The notes under the pieces: model-generated
The model's input: only the letters and a program-made list of their open reading frames with translations
What the model was told of the DNA's origin: nothing
Databases searched by the model: none
Shown here: one piece after another, positions 23,916 to 32,438 of the stretch
Layout: the number at the start of each line of letters is the position of its first letter
Position numbering within the stretch: the first letter of the stretch is position 1
Source: Bacteroidetes bacterium ADurb.Bin139
Lineage (GTDB): Bacteria; Bacteroidota; Bacteroidia; Bacteroidales; UBA932
Assembly: GCA_002070565.1 (NCBI GenBank)
Contig: MWDM01000017.1
Location: 1-34,581 of the forward strand
Direction: 5' to 3'
Length of the DNA: 34,581 bases
Made by a program: the position numbers and the translations under genes

Positions 23916-25518
23916 ATTCCCTGATCACAGACACATAAGGAATATACCGCTCATCGGCAGGGTGAACAGGGGTGAAATAACTCAGGAAATTCAACAGCCT
24001 CAGGGCTTCGGGGTATGCCTTTGAAACAGGGGGGATCCGGTGCAGCAAAGGCTCGGCGTGTGATTTGAGCACGGCCAGTTCATAAGGCAGGGCCGAGTTG
24101 AACATCACATCGGCCTCTTCCTGGAAAGGAAATATGTTCTGACGTTCCCCGTAGCTTACGCTGGGCCAGCGCAGGATGGTCTCTTCTGCAGAAATGCCCC
24201 TGAATTGTGCATCACGTACCATGCGGCGGATCATCCGGGTATCGGTGGTAGAAATACGGTTGTTCTCGTCCATGGACAGGGAGGTAAGAGCCGAGGCGTA
24301 TATCCTGAATTTATTCTCTTCGGGGATGTCCTTTGTCAGGACCGGGTTCAGGGCGTGGATGCCTTCCATGATCAGAATCTGGTTCTCTTTCAGAGAGAGT
24401 TTTTTCCCGTTGAATAAACGCTTGCCGGTCAGGAAATCAAAAACAGGGACCTCCACCTCTTTCCCTTCAAGCAGTTCAAACAGTTGTTTGTTAAGAAAAG
24501 CCACATCCATGGCCTGGAGGGATTCAAAATCGTAATTTCCCTTTTCATCGCGCGGGGTATTTTCCCGTTCGACAAAATAATTGTCCATTTCAAGAACTAC
24601 GGGCTGCATGCCCAACACTTTCAGCTGTTTGGAAATCCGCTTGGAGGTGGTGGTTTTACCACTGCTTGAGGGACCGGCAATAAGAACCAGTCTTACCTTG
24701 TCCCGAAGACCAGATATGGTGTCGGCTATTGCGGCATAACGCCTGCTGTGCAAGGCTTCTCCAATCAGGATCAGATCTTTGGTTTGGCCATTCTGTATTT
24801 TCTGGTTCAGGCTGCCCACATCTTTTACCCCCATGATCCTGCCCCAGTTGACATATTCTTCAAACACCTCTACCAATTTGTGCAATTTGGGCGGGTCGTC
24901 CACCCTGTCCGGATTGTCCGGCTGGGGATACTGGAGCAAAAAACCCTTATGAAAACGGATCAGGCGGAACAGTTTCAGGTAACCGGTAGAGGGTACGAGC
25001 GGTCCATAAAAAGTACCCGGACTCTGGTCCAGAGTATATAAGGTAGTATAAAAATGACCCCGTGTTTTCTGCAGCAGCGCTTTTTGGGGAAAACCCGCTT
25101 TTTCAAATATTTGCTGCGCTTCTTCGGTCGGAACCTTTTCCATCCTGAAGGGGATGTCCTGTTTAATGATATGGCGCATGGCCCGGCAGATCAGCTCCAG
25201 GTCACGGTCGGTTTCCTCCCTGTCAACGGGAAAGACCAGGTCGCAATAAAGCGAATTCACCACAGAGTAGGAAATCCTCAGTTTTGCCTGCGGGAACACT
25301 TCGTTCACGGCTTTCTGCAGCACAAAGGACAGGGAGCGGATGTAGGTCCTTCTTCCGTCTGGATGTGAGTAATCCACAAACTGAACTTTGTGGGGATTGT
25401 ACAGGATATAGTCCAGGCATTTGAGCCGGTTGTCCACCAGGGCGGCCAGGTATTTTCCGGCATCGGCCCCGTTTTGTTCCCTGTTGAGTTCATGTAACGT
25501 CTTCATAGGCACTTTCAT
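23890..25518 (-). CDS. Nucleoside (uridine) kinase family protein with ThrRS-like N-terminal domain
   Basis: 542-aa protein. The N-terminal half (about 30-240) resembles the threonyl-tRNA synthetase second accessory (editing-like) domain, including HPDGRRTYIRSLSFVL and RGHFYTTLYTLDQ. The C-terminal half is a phosphoribulokinase/uridine-kinase P-loop domain with GPSSSGKTT at 282-290, the EMDNYFVERENTPRDE region and ILIMEGIHALN. This two-part architecture is common in Bacteroidota and Firmicutes and is usually annotated as a nucleoside kinase; the role of the N-terminal part is unresolved. I start at ATG 25518, which overlaps the uvrA stop by 4 bp (ATGA). Last gene of the pcm-MBL-uvrA operon. 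Confidence 0.85.
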   Translation of the reverse strand: MKVPMKTLHELNREQNGADAGKYLAALVDNRLKCLDYILYNPHKVQFVDYSHPDGRRTYIRSLSFVLQKAVNEVFPQAKLRISYSVVNSLYCDLVFPVDREETDRDLELICRAMRHIIKQDIPFRMEKVPTEEAQQIFEKAGFPQKALLQKTRGHFYTTLYTLDQSPGTFYGPLVPSTGYLKLFRLIRFHKGFLLQYPQPDNPDRVDDPPKLHKLVEVFEEYVNWGRIMGVKDVGSLNQKIQNGQTKDLILIGEALHSRRYAAIADTISGLRDKVRLVLIAGPSSSGKTTTSKRISKQLKVLGMQPVVLEMDNYFVERENTPRDEKGNYDFESLQAMDVAFLNKQLFELLEGKEVEVPVFDFLTGKRLFNGKKLSLKENQILIMEGIHALNPVLTKDIPEENKFRIYASALTSLSMDENNRISTTDTRMIRRMVRDAQFRGISAEETILRWPSVSYGERQNIFPFQEEADVMFNSALPYELAVLKSHAEPLLHRIPPVSKAYPEALRLLNFLSYFTPVHPADERYIPYVSVIREFIGTNLPD

Positions 25519-28340
25519 AACTTTAACCACTCCCTGAGCAGGGATCCTGTATAAGACTGCAAATTCTTTGCCATTTCCTCCGGCGTTCCGGTTCCCACCA
25601 CCTGTCCCCCGCCTTCCCCTCCTTCGGGTCCCAGGTCAATGACGTGGTCGGCCGAGCAGATGATGTCCGGATGATGCTCAATGATCACGATGGTGTTTCC
25701 TTTATCTGTGAGCTGATGCAGGATGTTAAGCAGGACCTTCACGTCCTCAGAATGCAGTCCGGTGGTGGGTTCGTCAAGGATGTAGAGTGTTTTTCCGGTT
25801 GAAGTGCGGGACAATTCGGCCGCCAGTTTTACACGCTGGCATTCTCCCCCGCTCAAGGTGGTAGAGGGTTGCCCCAGCTTGATGTAACCCAGTCCCACAT
25901 CCTGCAGTGTTTTGATTTTCTGAATAATGGAAGGCACGTGCCTGAAAAAGTCAACGGCTTCGTTCACCGTCATATCCAGCACCTGGTAAATGTTCTTGTC
26001 TTTGTAACGGACCGCCAGCGTATCGCTTTTGTAGCGTTTTCCCTGGCAGTCGGGGCAGGTGATGTGGACGTCGGGCAGGAAGTTCATTTCTATGAGCTGG
26101 ATCCCGGCTCCCTTGCAGGCTTCACACCGTCCGCCCCCGGTATTGAATGAAAAGCGGGAAGATTTGAACCCGCGGGTCCTGGCATCCGGTGAAGCGGCAA
26201 AAAGCTTGCGGATCTCGGCAAAAACATTGGTATAGGTTGCCGGGTTGCTGCGGGGCGTTTTCCCTATGGGGGACTGGTCTACCTCTACCACCTTGTCTAT
26301 GTGCTGGATACCGGTTATTGTACCGTGCGGCAGATAAGGCCTTTTGGATCGGTAAAACTTCCGGGTGAGCACGGGAACGAGCGTCTCGTTTATGAGGCTC
26401 GACTTTCCGCTGCCGCTCACCCCCGTTACACAGATAAAACATCCCAAGGGGAAGTCTACTGTGATATTCTTCAGATTGTTGCCCGTGGCTTCAGATACAC
26501 GCAGCACGTTCCCGTTGCCGGGACGCCTTGTAAGGGGAACCGGTATGTTCCGTATCCCTTTCAGGTACTGCCAGGTAAGGCTCTGCCGGTGCTCTTGTTC
26601 CAGGAATTGGTCCATGGGTCCCGAATAAAGCAGGTGGCCGCCCTCACGGCCGGCCCCGGGGCCCAGGTCTACCAGCCAGTCTGCACTGAGGATGGTTTCC
26701 TGGTCATGTTCTACTACAAGCACCGTATTCCCGGCATCGCGCAATTTCATGAGTGCCTGGATAAGCCTGCGGTTGTCCCGCTGGTGCAATCCTATGCTGG
26801 GTTCGTCCAGGATGTAGAGCACGTTCACCAGGGTGGATCCTATCTGGGTGGCCAGCCTGATGCGCTGGCTCTCACCGCCGCTCAGGGTTCGTGTTCCCCG
26901 GTCCAGAGACAGGTAGGAAAGTCCCACATCCAGCAGGAACTGCAGCCGGTCCCGGATTTCTTTCAGGATGTCTGCGGCAATGGCTTTTTGACGGTCCGAG
27001 ATGTGATCTTCCACCGTCTCCAGCCAGCTGACCAGCGGCTGGATGTCCATGGCCGCTACCTGGGCAATGTTCTTGTCAGCAAAACGGAAGCACAGGGCTT
27101 CCTGGTTGAGCCGGCTCCCATGGCATACGGGACATGTTACCTCTTCAAGGTAACGTTCCCAGGTGGCCATTTTCCCTTCACCTTCCCCGTTCATTTGTTC
27201 CATGCGGTTGATCAGCCCCGGAAAGGTGATGGTGTAGGTACCGCCCATCTGTGAATGCACATAGATCAACTCTTCGCTCCCGTAGAGCAGGGTATCCATG
27301 GCTTCTTCCGGGATCTCTGCAATGGGCGTGTGAAGGGAAAATCCATATTTTTTGGCTACCCCTTCCAGGTGGCTGAACAGGGTATTATCCCGGAATTTGC
27401 CAAAAGGTTCCAGGCCCCCCTGTGCAATGGACAGGGAATTGTCGGGAATGATCTTTTTCATGTCAATACAGGTGGTGAAGCCCAGGCCTTTGCACTTGGG
27501 GCAGGCACCCAGCGGGGAATTGAACGAAAAACTGAAGGGTGCCGGTTCGGGAAAGGACAAGCCGCTTTCTGGACACATCAGGTGTTTGCTGTAATGGGTA
27601 GTCTTGCCCGTATCGGGGTCCAGTACAATAAAAGACCCGTTCCCCTGATGCAACGCCGTGTTGACCGAATCACGCAGGCGGGCCAGGGAAGTCCCGTCCT
27701 CCCCGGAAGGGATCAGCTTGTCTATGACTATTTCGATGAAGTGGGTCTTGTAGCGGTCCAGCATCATATTGTGGGCTATCTGCTCTATGTTCCCGTTTAT
27801 GCGGACTTCCAGGAATCCCTTTTTCAGGATCTGTTCCAGCAATTCCCGGTAATGCCCCTTTCGCCCCTTGACCACCGGGGCCAGAAGGATGCATTTTTTC
27901 CCATGATGCTGTAAGGCAATGAGCGAAACCATCTGTTCTTCGCTGTAACGGATCATGGGTTTGCCCGTTGCGGGAGAATGGGCAATGGATGCCCGTGCAA
28001 AGAGCAGCCTTAGAAAATCATAAATTTCTGTAACCGTTCCTACGGTGGAACGCGGGTTACGGGTAGTGGTTTTCTGTTCAATGGCAATGATGGGGCTCAG
28101 GCCCGATATGTATTCCACATCCGGACGTTGCAGGATACCCAGGTAGTGGCGGGCATAGGAAGATAATGTTTCCAGGTAACGTCTTTGACCTTCTGCATGC
28201 AGCGTGTCAAAAGCCAGCGAAGATTTACCGCTCCCGCTCAATCCCGTGATGATGCACAGGGAATTGCGGGGTATATCCAGGCTGATGTTTTTCAGGTTGT
28301 TAACCCTTGCCCCTTCTATCCGGATATAATTTTCATACAT
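25515..28340 (-). CDS. uvrA: Excinuclease ABC subunit A
   Basis: 941-aa DNA-damage recognition ATPase of nucleotide excision repair. It has two ABC modules: Walker A1 GLSGSGKSSLAFDT near residue 32 and Walker A2 GVSGSGKSSL near 640. Signature sequences are TLSGGESQRIRLA and TLSGGECQRVKLA. Zinc-finger Cys pairs include CPVCHGSRL, CEACKGAGI and CPDCQGKRY. I choose ATG 28340, which starts just before the conserved IRIEGARVNNLKN and lies 7 nt after the preceding stop. An in-frame ATG at 28385 would add 15 non-family residues overlapping the MBL gene. Operon partner of a nucleoside kinase and upstream pcm/MBL genes. Confidence 0.97.
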   Translation of the reverse strand: MYENYIRIEGARVNNLKNISLDIPRNSLCIITGLSGSGKSSLAFDTLHAEGQRRYLETLSSYARHYLGILQRPDVEYISGLSPIIAIEQKTTTRNPRSTVGTVTEIYDFLRLLFARASIAHSPATGKPMIRYSEEQMVSLIALQHHGKKCILLAPVVKGRKGHYRELLEQILKKGFLEVRINGNIEQIAHNMMLDRYKTHFIEIVIDKLIPSGEDGTSLARLRDSVNTALHQGNGSFIVLDPDTGKTTHYSKHLMCPESGLSFPEPAPFSFSFNSPLGACPKCKGLGFTTCIDMKKIIPDNSLSIAQGGLEPFGKFRDNTLFSHLEGVAKKYGFSLHTPIAEIPEEAMDTLLYGSEELIYVHSQMGGTYTITFPGLINRMEQMNGEGEGKMATWERYLEEVTCPVCHGSRLNQEALCFRFADKNIAQVAAMDIQPLVSWLETVEDHISDRQKAIAADILKEIRDRLQFLLDVGLSYLSLDRGTRTLSGGESQRIRLATQIGSTLVNVLYILDEPSIGLHQRDNRRLIQALMKLRDAGNTVLVVEHDQETILSADWLVDLGPGAGREGGHLLYSGPMDQFLEQEHRQSLTWQYLKGIRNIPVPLTRRPGNGNVLRVSEATGNNLKNITVDFPLGCFICVTGVSGSGKSSLINETLVPVLTRKFYRSKRPYLPHGTITGIQHIDKVVEVDQSPIGKTPRSNPATYTNVFAEIRKLFAASPDARTRGFKSSRFSFNTGGGRCEACKGAGIQLIEMNFLPDVHITCPDCQGKRYKSDTLAVRYKDKNIYQVLDMTVNEAVDFFRHVPSIIQKIKTLQDVGLGYIKLGQPSTTLSGGECQRVKLAAELSRTSTGKTLYILDEPTTGLHSEDVKVLLNILHQLTDKGNTIVIIEHHPDIICSADHVIDLGPEGGEGGGQVVGTGTPEEMAKNLQSYTGSLLREWLKL

Positions 28341-28347
28341 GGGATCA

Positions 28348-28989
28348 TCATAAATGCTGCAGGTAGGGATTGCATGCAAGTTCACGTTCCAGGGAAGAGG
28401 TAGGCCCGTGCCCCGGGAAAATGAGGGTATAAGCCGGCAACGGCATGATTTTCCGGGACAGTGAATCCATTAGCTGGTCGTAATCTCCCCCGGGCAGGTC
28501 GGTCCTGCCCACGCTGCCGGCAAAGAGCAGGTCTCCTGTGAACAACATTCTTTCCTGATCGCCATACAGGCAGACACTGCCGGGGCTGTGACCCGGGGTA
28601 TGGATTACCTTGAGGGAAGATGTTCCGAAGGATAGTTTCTCGCCGTCATAAAGGGGGCTGAAATCTGTTCCGGGCGCGATCATGCTAAATCCGAACAAGA
28701 TGGCATGGGAAGATGCTTTTTTGAGCATCCCGGCTTCCAGGGGATGTGTCCGGAACGGGATCTGGTATGTCTGACGCAGGAAAGCCAGCCCCATAAGGTG
28801 ATCAAAATGACAGTGGGTGTTTACAATGTACCGGGGTGTAAGGTTGTTGCTCCTGATGTAAGTGGCCAGCCGCTGTTCTTCTGTTTGTCTATAACAACCC
28901 GGGTCTATGATAATACAATCACCTGTCTGGTCAGACACCACGTAGCAACAGGTGCGCAAAGCATTGAAATAAAAAGTTTTACACTCCAT
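28348..28989 (-). CDS. Metallo-beta-lactamase-fold hydrolase (glyoxalase II-like)
   Basis: 213-aa cytoplasmic protein of the MBL superfamily. The metal motif is THCHFDHLMG (His59, His61, Asp63, His64), followed by HTPGHSPGS, the bridging Asp in FTGDLLF and a final His in IFPGHGP. This is the two-metal set of glyoxalase II-type thioesterases. The length, without the C-terminal helical domain of true GloB, fits the small YcbL-like hydrolases. The substrate is unknown. It overlaps pcm by 11 bp upstream and precedes uvrA by 7 nt. Confidence 0.88.
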   Translation of the reverse strand: MECKTFYFNALRTCCYVVSDQTGDCIIIDPGCYRQTEEQRLATYIRSNNLTPRYIVNTHCHFDHLMGLAFLRQTYQIPFRTHPLEAGMLKKASSHAILFGFSMIAPGTDFSPLYDGEKLSFGTSSLKVIHTPGHSPGSVCLYGDQERMLFTGDLLFAGSVGRTDLPGGDYDQLMDSLSRKIMPLPAYTLIFPGHGPTSSLERELACNPYLQHL

Positions 28990-29638
28990 TTTTCATCTTT
29001 TGTGTGCCAGTAAGCATGGGCACGAATGAGTAGGGACCAAAGTCCTCTGTGGTATACGTATCTTCACCGGTCCGGGTAATGCGCAGCATTTGTTGTTCAT
29101 GCCGTCCCACAGGAATCACCATTTTCCCGTTGATGGCCAGTTGATTTTTTAGTGTCTGGGGCACCACGGGGGCACCGCAGGTTACCAGGATCCCCCTGAA
29201 CGGGGCAAACTGGGGCAGGCCCGCAAAACCATCCCCAAAGTACAGGCCGGAAGGGTCAAAGCCGGCTGCTACGATTTTTTTCTGGGCCAGTAGGTACAGC
29301 TCCCAGATTCTTTCAATGGAATATACCTGGAATCCCATGGCCATAAGGATAGCGGCCTGGTAACCGCACCCGGTCCCTATTTCCAGGACCTTGTCCATTT
29401 TGCTGCAATCGAGCAGGTGCGTCTGCATGGCAACAGTGTAAGGCTGTGATATGGTCTGGCTGCCGGTGATGGGCAGGGGCTTGTCTTTGTAGGCCAGATG
29501 CTCCAGCCCCTTTTCCACGAACAAGTGCCTGGGAATCCGTTCCATGGCTTTAAGCACCAGGGGATTAAACGCAAATTTACGGGCCAGTTCTTCTATTAGC
29601 AGCCTTCTTTGTCCTTTTTGTCTGAGGGTGTCTGGCAT
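28979..29638 (-). CDS. pcm: Protein-L-isoaspartate O-methyltransferase
   Basis: 219-aa SAM-dependent methyltransferase that repairs isoaspartyl residues in aged proteins. Family motifs: the PRHLFV segment at 36-41, GSQTISQPYTVA at 59-70, and the SAM motif LEIGTGCGYQAAI at 85-97. I start at ATG 29638; an in-frame TTG at 29656 adds six residues and is less likely. It follows the OmpA/TPR lipoprotein gene after 75 bp that contain a strong hairpin, and starts the pcm-MBL-uvrA-kinase run. Confidence 0.93.
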   Translation of the reverse strand: MPDTLRQKGQRRLLIEELARKFAFNPLVLKAMERIPRHLFVEKGLEHLAYKDKPLPITGSQTISQPYTVAMQTHLLDCSKMDKVLEIGTGCGYQAAILMAMGFQVYSIERIWELYLLAQKKIVAAGFDPSGLYFGDGFAGLPQFAPFRGILVTCGAPVVPQTLKNQLAINGKMVIPVGRHEQQMLRITRTGEDTYTTEDFGPYSFVPMLTGTQKMKNGV

Positions 29639-29662
29639 GGAAAACTTCAGGGGCAAATGATT

Positions 29663-29690
29663 AAGCCCCCTCTCTTCCGGGAGGAGGCTT
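29663..29690 (-). terminator. Hairpin between the OmpA/TPR lipoprotein gene and pcm
   Basis: On the minus strand, a 10-bp stem (one G-U pair) with an 8-nt loop: AAGCCTCCTC and GAGGGGGCTT. It follows the lipoprotein stop codon by about 20 nt. The downstream sequence (AATCATTTG) is only partly U-rich, so it may be a partial terminator or a 3'-end stabiliser that allows some read-through into pcm. Confidence 0.5.
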
Positions 29691-29713
29691 TCATCCGGTT
29701 TAGGAAAATGGAT

Positions 29714-31378
29714 TTAGTTGTCTAATAATTTTAACGAAGGATCAATCTGGTAGGCTTTGGCCTTGTATTCCGCAGCCTTTGCGTTTTCATTAAGGCGTCC
29801 GTAAGCAACACCAGAAGCATACAGAACATAGGGACAATCCTGGTCCAGATCCTGTAATATGTTCAGGGCCTCTTTGACCTTGTTCTTGTTCAACAAGGCT
29901 ATGGCATAATTGATGTCCTTGTCGTTCTCCAGCAAGCGAATGGCCTTGTCGTTGTCTTCCTGGTAGATGGCCAGCACACCGCGGTAGTAGCGTGTCATGC
30001 CTTCATCGGAGATGGCGCTCAGGGCAGATTCTGCATTGCTGTACATACCTTGTTTCATGGCTACGCAGGCACGCTGCAGGGCAACCATGTCTTTTTCCTG
30101 CTGCTGGTCGGCAACCAGTTGGGCATTTTCCAGGGTCTGCTGTGCGCCTTCCAGGTCGTTTTTCTGAATCTGGTTGTATGCCAGGTTCACGTACAGTTCA
30201 ACCACATCGGGGTAGCGGTCCAGTGACCTCTTGTAGAGGGCAATGGCCTGATCGGGTTCCAGTTCCATGGCGGCCTGGATGATGTCGTTGGGGGTCAGGT
30301 ATTCGGGCTGGTTGTCTGCTATCACGCGAATTTCCTCTGCTGTCAGCTTGATGGGGTCAAAATTAACGGCAACCGATCCGTAACGGAGCAGGGGCAACAT
30401 CACGTTCTTAACCTCGGCGTTGGAAGCAATCTCGGCCCGGATCTGGCGTTCGGCTTCTACCGGGTTGGAGGCCAGGCGGAGGAATTTTTCGGCAAGCTGG
30501 TCTTTGTTGCTAATGCTGGATTCCTTCATGGCGGTGTAGAATTCATTCCAGAATCCCATGCCCGAGGTGCTGTTGACGGTCCATGCGCTGGCCGGCACTT
30601 CTTTGGTGTACCCATTGTCTTTCAATGCTTTTGCAAAGAAATTGCGGGTGTTGTCTGCACGTCTCTTGGCCAGTGGATCGTTTATGCGGGAGGTCCCTTC
30701 CGGGGAAGCGTTGCCTTCCACGTCAATGCGGGTAATATTGAAATCGTTGCGATTTGTCAGTTGTCGCAAGGAATTCAGGGTCCGCGTGATTTCGGGCTGG
30801 GTGGCTATGGCACCGGTAACTGTGTACCCGTTTACCGGAAAGTAGATCTTTCCGCGCAGGGCGGCCCTGACACTGGATTCAGCGGCTATGTGGGCCATAT
30901 AAACCGGCAGGACGGGAGTCAGAGGCACTGCAATGGCCCAGCTGCACAGGGGCAGGCACAATTCTTCCTTGCTCAGGCAGTTGAGTATCCATGCTTTGGT
31001 TTGCAGGGTGGCCGTGGCCAGACCGTCGTGATACGGTATGGTTGTGCTGTAGCACAGTACCTGCTGGACAGACCAGTCCACCACCGGGTAATTGGTGTCT
31101 ACGACAGAGAATCCCTGTACCGTATAGCAGGGCAATTCCTTAACATCACCGTTGGCGTATAATATGGAAGGCATGATACTGAAGGTGATCCTTTTTTCAA
31201 AATAATTTGCGGGAACTTCCACACAGAAAGAGATCTTTACCGTTCCGTTCTGTTGAACGTCAAAAACAGGTTCTCCGCAAACGATTCCGGAATAGTCCGC
31301 AGGGATCCTCGTGCCAGCGCAGGATGCCGCTACAAGACAAACCGCTCCGAGGATGAGAATATTCAATATTTTCTTCAT
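29714..31378 (-). CDS. OmpA-like / TPR outer-membrane lipoprotein
   Basis: 554-aa protein with a lipoprotein signal peptide (lipidated Cys20 in AASCAG). The first 170 residues look beta-rich. Around 215-255 is an OmpA-like segment (VEGNASPEGTSRINDPLAKR) containing the loop and Arg typical of peptidoglycan-binding OmpA domains. From about 365 on there are TPR-like repeats (ALYKRSLDRYPDVVELYVNL and following). Together this suggests a lipoprotein that ties the outer membrane to the cell wall and holds partners on its TPRs. Such OmpA-TPR proteins are common in Bacteroidota. It has its own promoter at 31422. Confidence 0.82.
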   Translation of the reverse strand: MKKILNILILGAVCLVAASCAGTRIPADYSGIVCGEPVFDVQQNGTVKISFCVEVPANYFEKRITFSIMPSILYANGDVKELPCYTVQGFSVVDTNYPVVDWSVQQVLCYSTTIPYHDGLATATLQTKAWILNCLSKEELCLPLCSWAIAVPLTPVLPVYMAHIAAESSVRAALRGKIYFPVNGYTVTGAIATQPEITRTLNSLRQLTNRNDFNITRIDVEGNASPEGTSRINDPLAKRRADNTRNFFAKALKDNGYTKEVPASAWTVNSTSGMGFWNEFYTAMKESSISNKDQLAEKFLRLASNPVEAERQIRAEIASNAEVKNVMLPLLRYGSVAVNFDPIKLTAEEIRVIADNQPEYLTPNDIIQAAMELEPDQAIALYKRSLDRYPDVVELYVNLAYNQIQKNDLEGAQQTLENAQLVADQQQEKDMVALQRACVAMKQGMYSNAESALSAISDEGMTRYYRGVLAIYQEDNDKAIRLLENDKDINYAIALLNKNKVKEALNILQDLDQDCPYVLYASGVAYGRLNENAKAAEYKAKAYQIDPSLKLLDN

Positions 31379-31421
31379 GTTTTATAAGATTATGAATAGT
31401 AGACATCTATAAGGTTATACG

Positions 31422-31429
31422 CAAAGTTA
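31422..31429 (-). promoter_or_regulatory. -7 promoter box of the OmpA/TPR lipoprotein operon
   Basis: Minus-strand TAACTTTG, with a TTG about 17 nt upstream at the expected -33 position (in the TTGTTGCG stretch). The box is 43 nt from the start codon at 31378, giving a leader of about 39 nt. Best -33/-7 pair in the window. Confidence 0.65.
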
Positions 31430-31501
31430 TGTAAAAAAATCCCACGCAACAACAATTTTTGTTAATTACCTGTTAATTGTTTTAAGGGCATAAAAATTAC
31501 G

Positions 31502-31509
31502 TATCTTTG
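31502..31509 (+). promoter_or_regulatory. -7 promoter box of the deoxynucleoside kinase gene
   Basis: TATCTTTG, 21 nt before ATG 31531. An in-frame TTG at 31507 lies inside the box and is excluded as a start. Confidence 0.65.
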
Positions 31510-31530
31510 TTTAAGCAAAAAATACCGGAT

Positions 31531-32142
31531 ATGCATATAGCCATTGCAGGAAACATAGGAAGCGGAAAAACCACCCTGACCAGACTTCTTTCCAAACATT
31601 ACGGGTGGGTGCCCAAGTATGAGGAAGTGGCAGACAATCCCTATCTGACAGATTTCTACGAAGATATGAAGCGCTGGTCTTTCAATCTGCAGATATTCTT
31701 TCTGAACCGGCGCCTGGCGGGCATTGTCGAAATCCAGAAAGCGGGACATACCGTCATCCAGGACCGTACCATATATGAAGATGCCAGCATTTTTGCAACC
31801 AACCTGCACGCTATGGGGCTCATGTCCACGCGTGATTTTGACAATTACATCAAACTCTATGAGCTGATGATATCGCTCATACCCGCTCCCGACCTGATTA
31901 TATATCTGAGAGCATCGGTCCCCACCCTGGTGAACCGCATACAGAAAAGGGGCCGTGAGTATGAAAACTCCATACGCCTGGACTACCTTACGGGGCTGAA
32001 CGAGCGGTATGAAACCTGGATAACAGGTTATGAAGGACCCAAATTGATTTTGGAAGTAGACAACCTCCAGATAGAGGAGAATCCGGAAGACTTAAGCAGG
32101 GTGATTGACAAGATAGACGCCCGGCTGCACGGACTATTCTAA
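31531..32142 (+). CDS. Deoxynucleoside kinase (dNK family)
   Basis: 203-aa cytoplasmic kinase that phosphorylates deoxynucleosides in the salvage pathway. The P-loop GNIGSGKTT is at 7-15. The substrate-binding and lid region includes QDRTIYEDASIFA, in which DR replaces the usual ERS, and a later RGREYENSIRLDYL. The length matches bacterial deoxyadenosine/deoxyguanosine kinases, but base specificity cannot be read here. It stands alone; the 3' side is a tandem-repeat array. Confidence 0.9.
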   Translation: MHIAIAGNIGSGKTTLTRLLSKHYGWVPKYEEVADNPYLTDFYEDMKRWSFNLQIFFLNRRLAGIVEIQKAGHTVIQDRTIYEDASIFATNLHAMGLMSTRDFDNYIKLYELMISLIPAPDLIIYLRASVPTLVNRIQKRGREYENSIRLDYLTGLNERYETWITGYEGPKLILEVDNLQIEENPEDLSRVIDKIDARLHGLF

Positions 32143-32164
32143 GGGCCAGGTCCGGCCGGCTGCC

Positions 32165-32339
32165 CCCAAGTGCCTGTTCCCAAGTGCCTGGTGACTGGCC
32201 CCAAGTGCCTGTTCCCAAGTGCCTGGTGACTGGCCCCAAGTGCCTGGTGACTGGCCCCAAGTGCCTGGTGACTGGCCCCAAGTGCCTGTTCCCAAGTGCC
32301 TGTTGACTGGCCCCAAGTGCCTGTTCCCAAGTGCCTGTT
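32165..32339 (+). repeat. Heptad-built minisatellite (ten units of 14 or 21 bp)
   Basis: Ten contiguous units over 175 bp. The short unit is CCCAAGT-GCCTGTT (14 bp). The long unit adds a third heptad: CCCAAGT-GCCTGGT-GACTGGC (21 bp). The order is short, long, short, long, long, long, short, long (with GCCTGTT), short, short. Units of the same class are otherwise identical, so the array is recent or actively homogenised. It begins 22 bp after the dNK stop. The remaining 99 bp to comM (32340-32438) have no gene I can support. Confidence 0.95.
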
Positions 32340-32426
32340 CCAAGGAGCCAGGTTCCGTGTGCCGGCGGCTTGTCCCCGGGCGGTGTTTTTCGGAACTGAT
32401 TTTTTCCCGCATGATGTTGGATTTTT

Positions 32427-32434
32427 TATGTGTG
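32427..32434 (+). promoter_or_regulatory. Weak -7-like box of comM
   Basis: TATGTGTG differs from TAnnTTTG at one fixed base and stands exactly 4 nt before ATG 32439. The spacing, more than the sequence, suggests it is the promoter. Confidence 0.35.
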
Positions 32435-32438
32435 AAGT

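Noticed and set aside
32165..32339. CRISPR array
   Set aside because: Units are directly adjacent with no unique spacers, and no cas genes are in the window.
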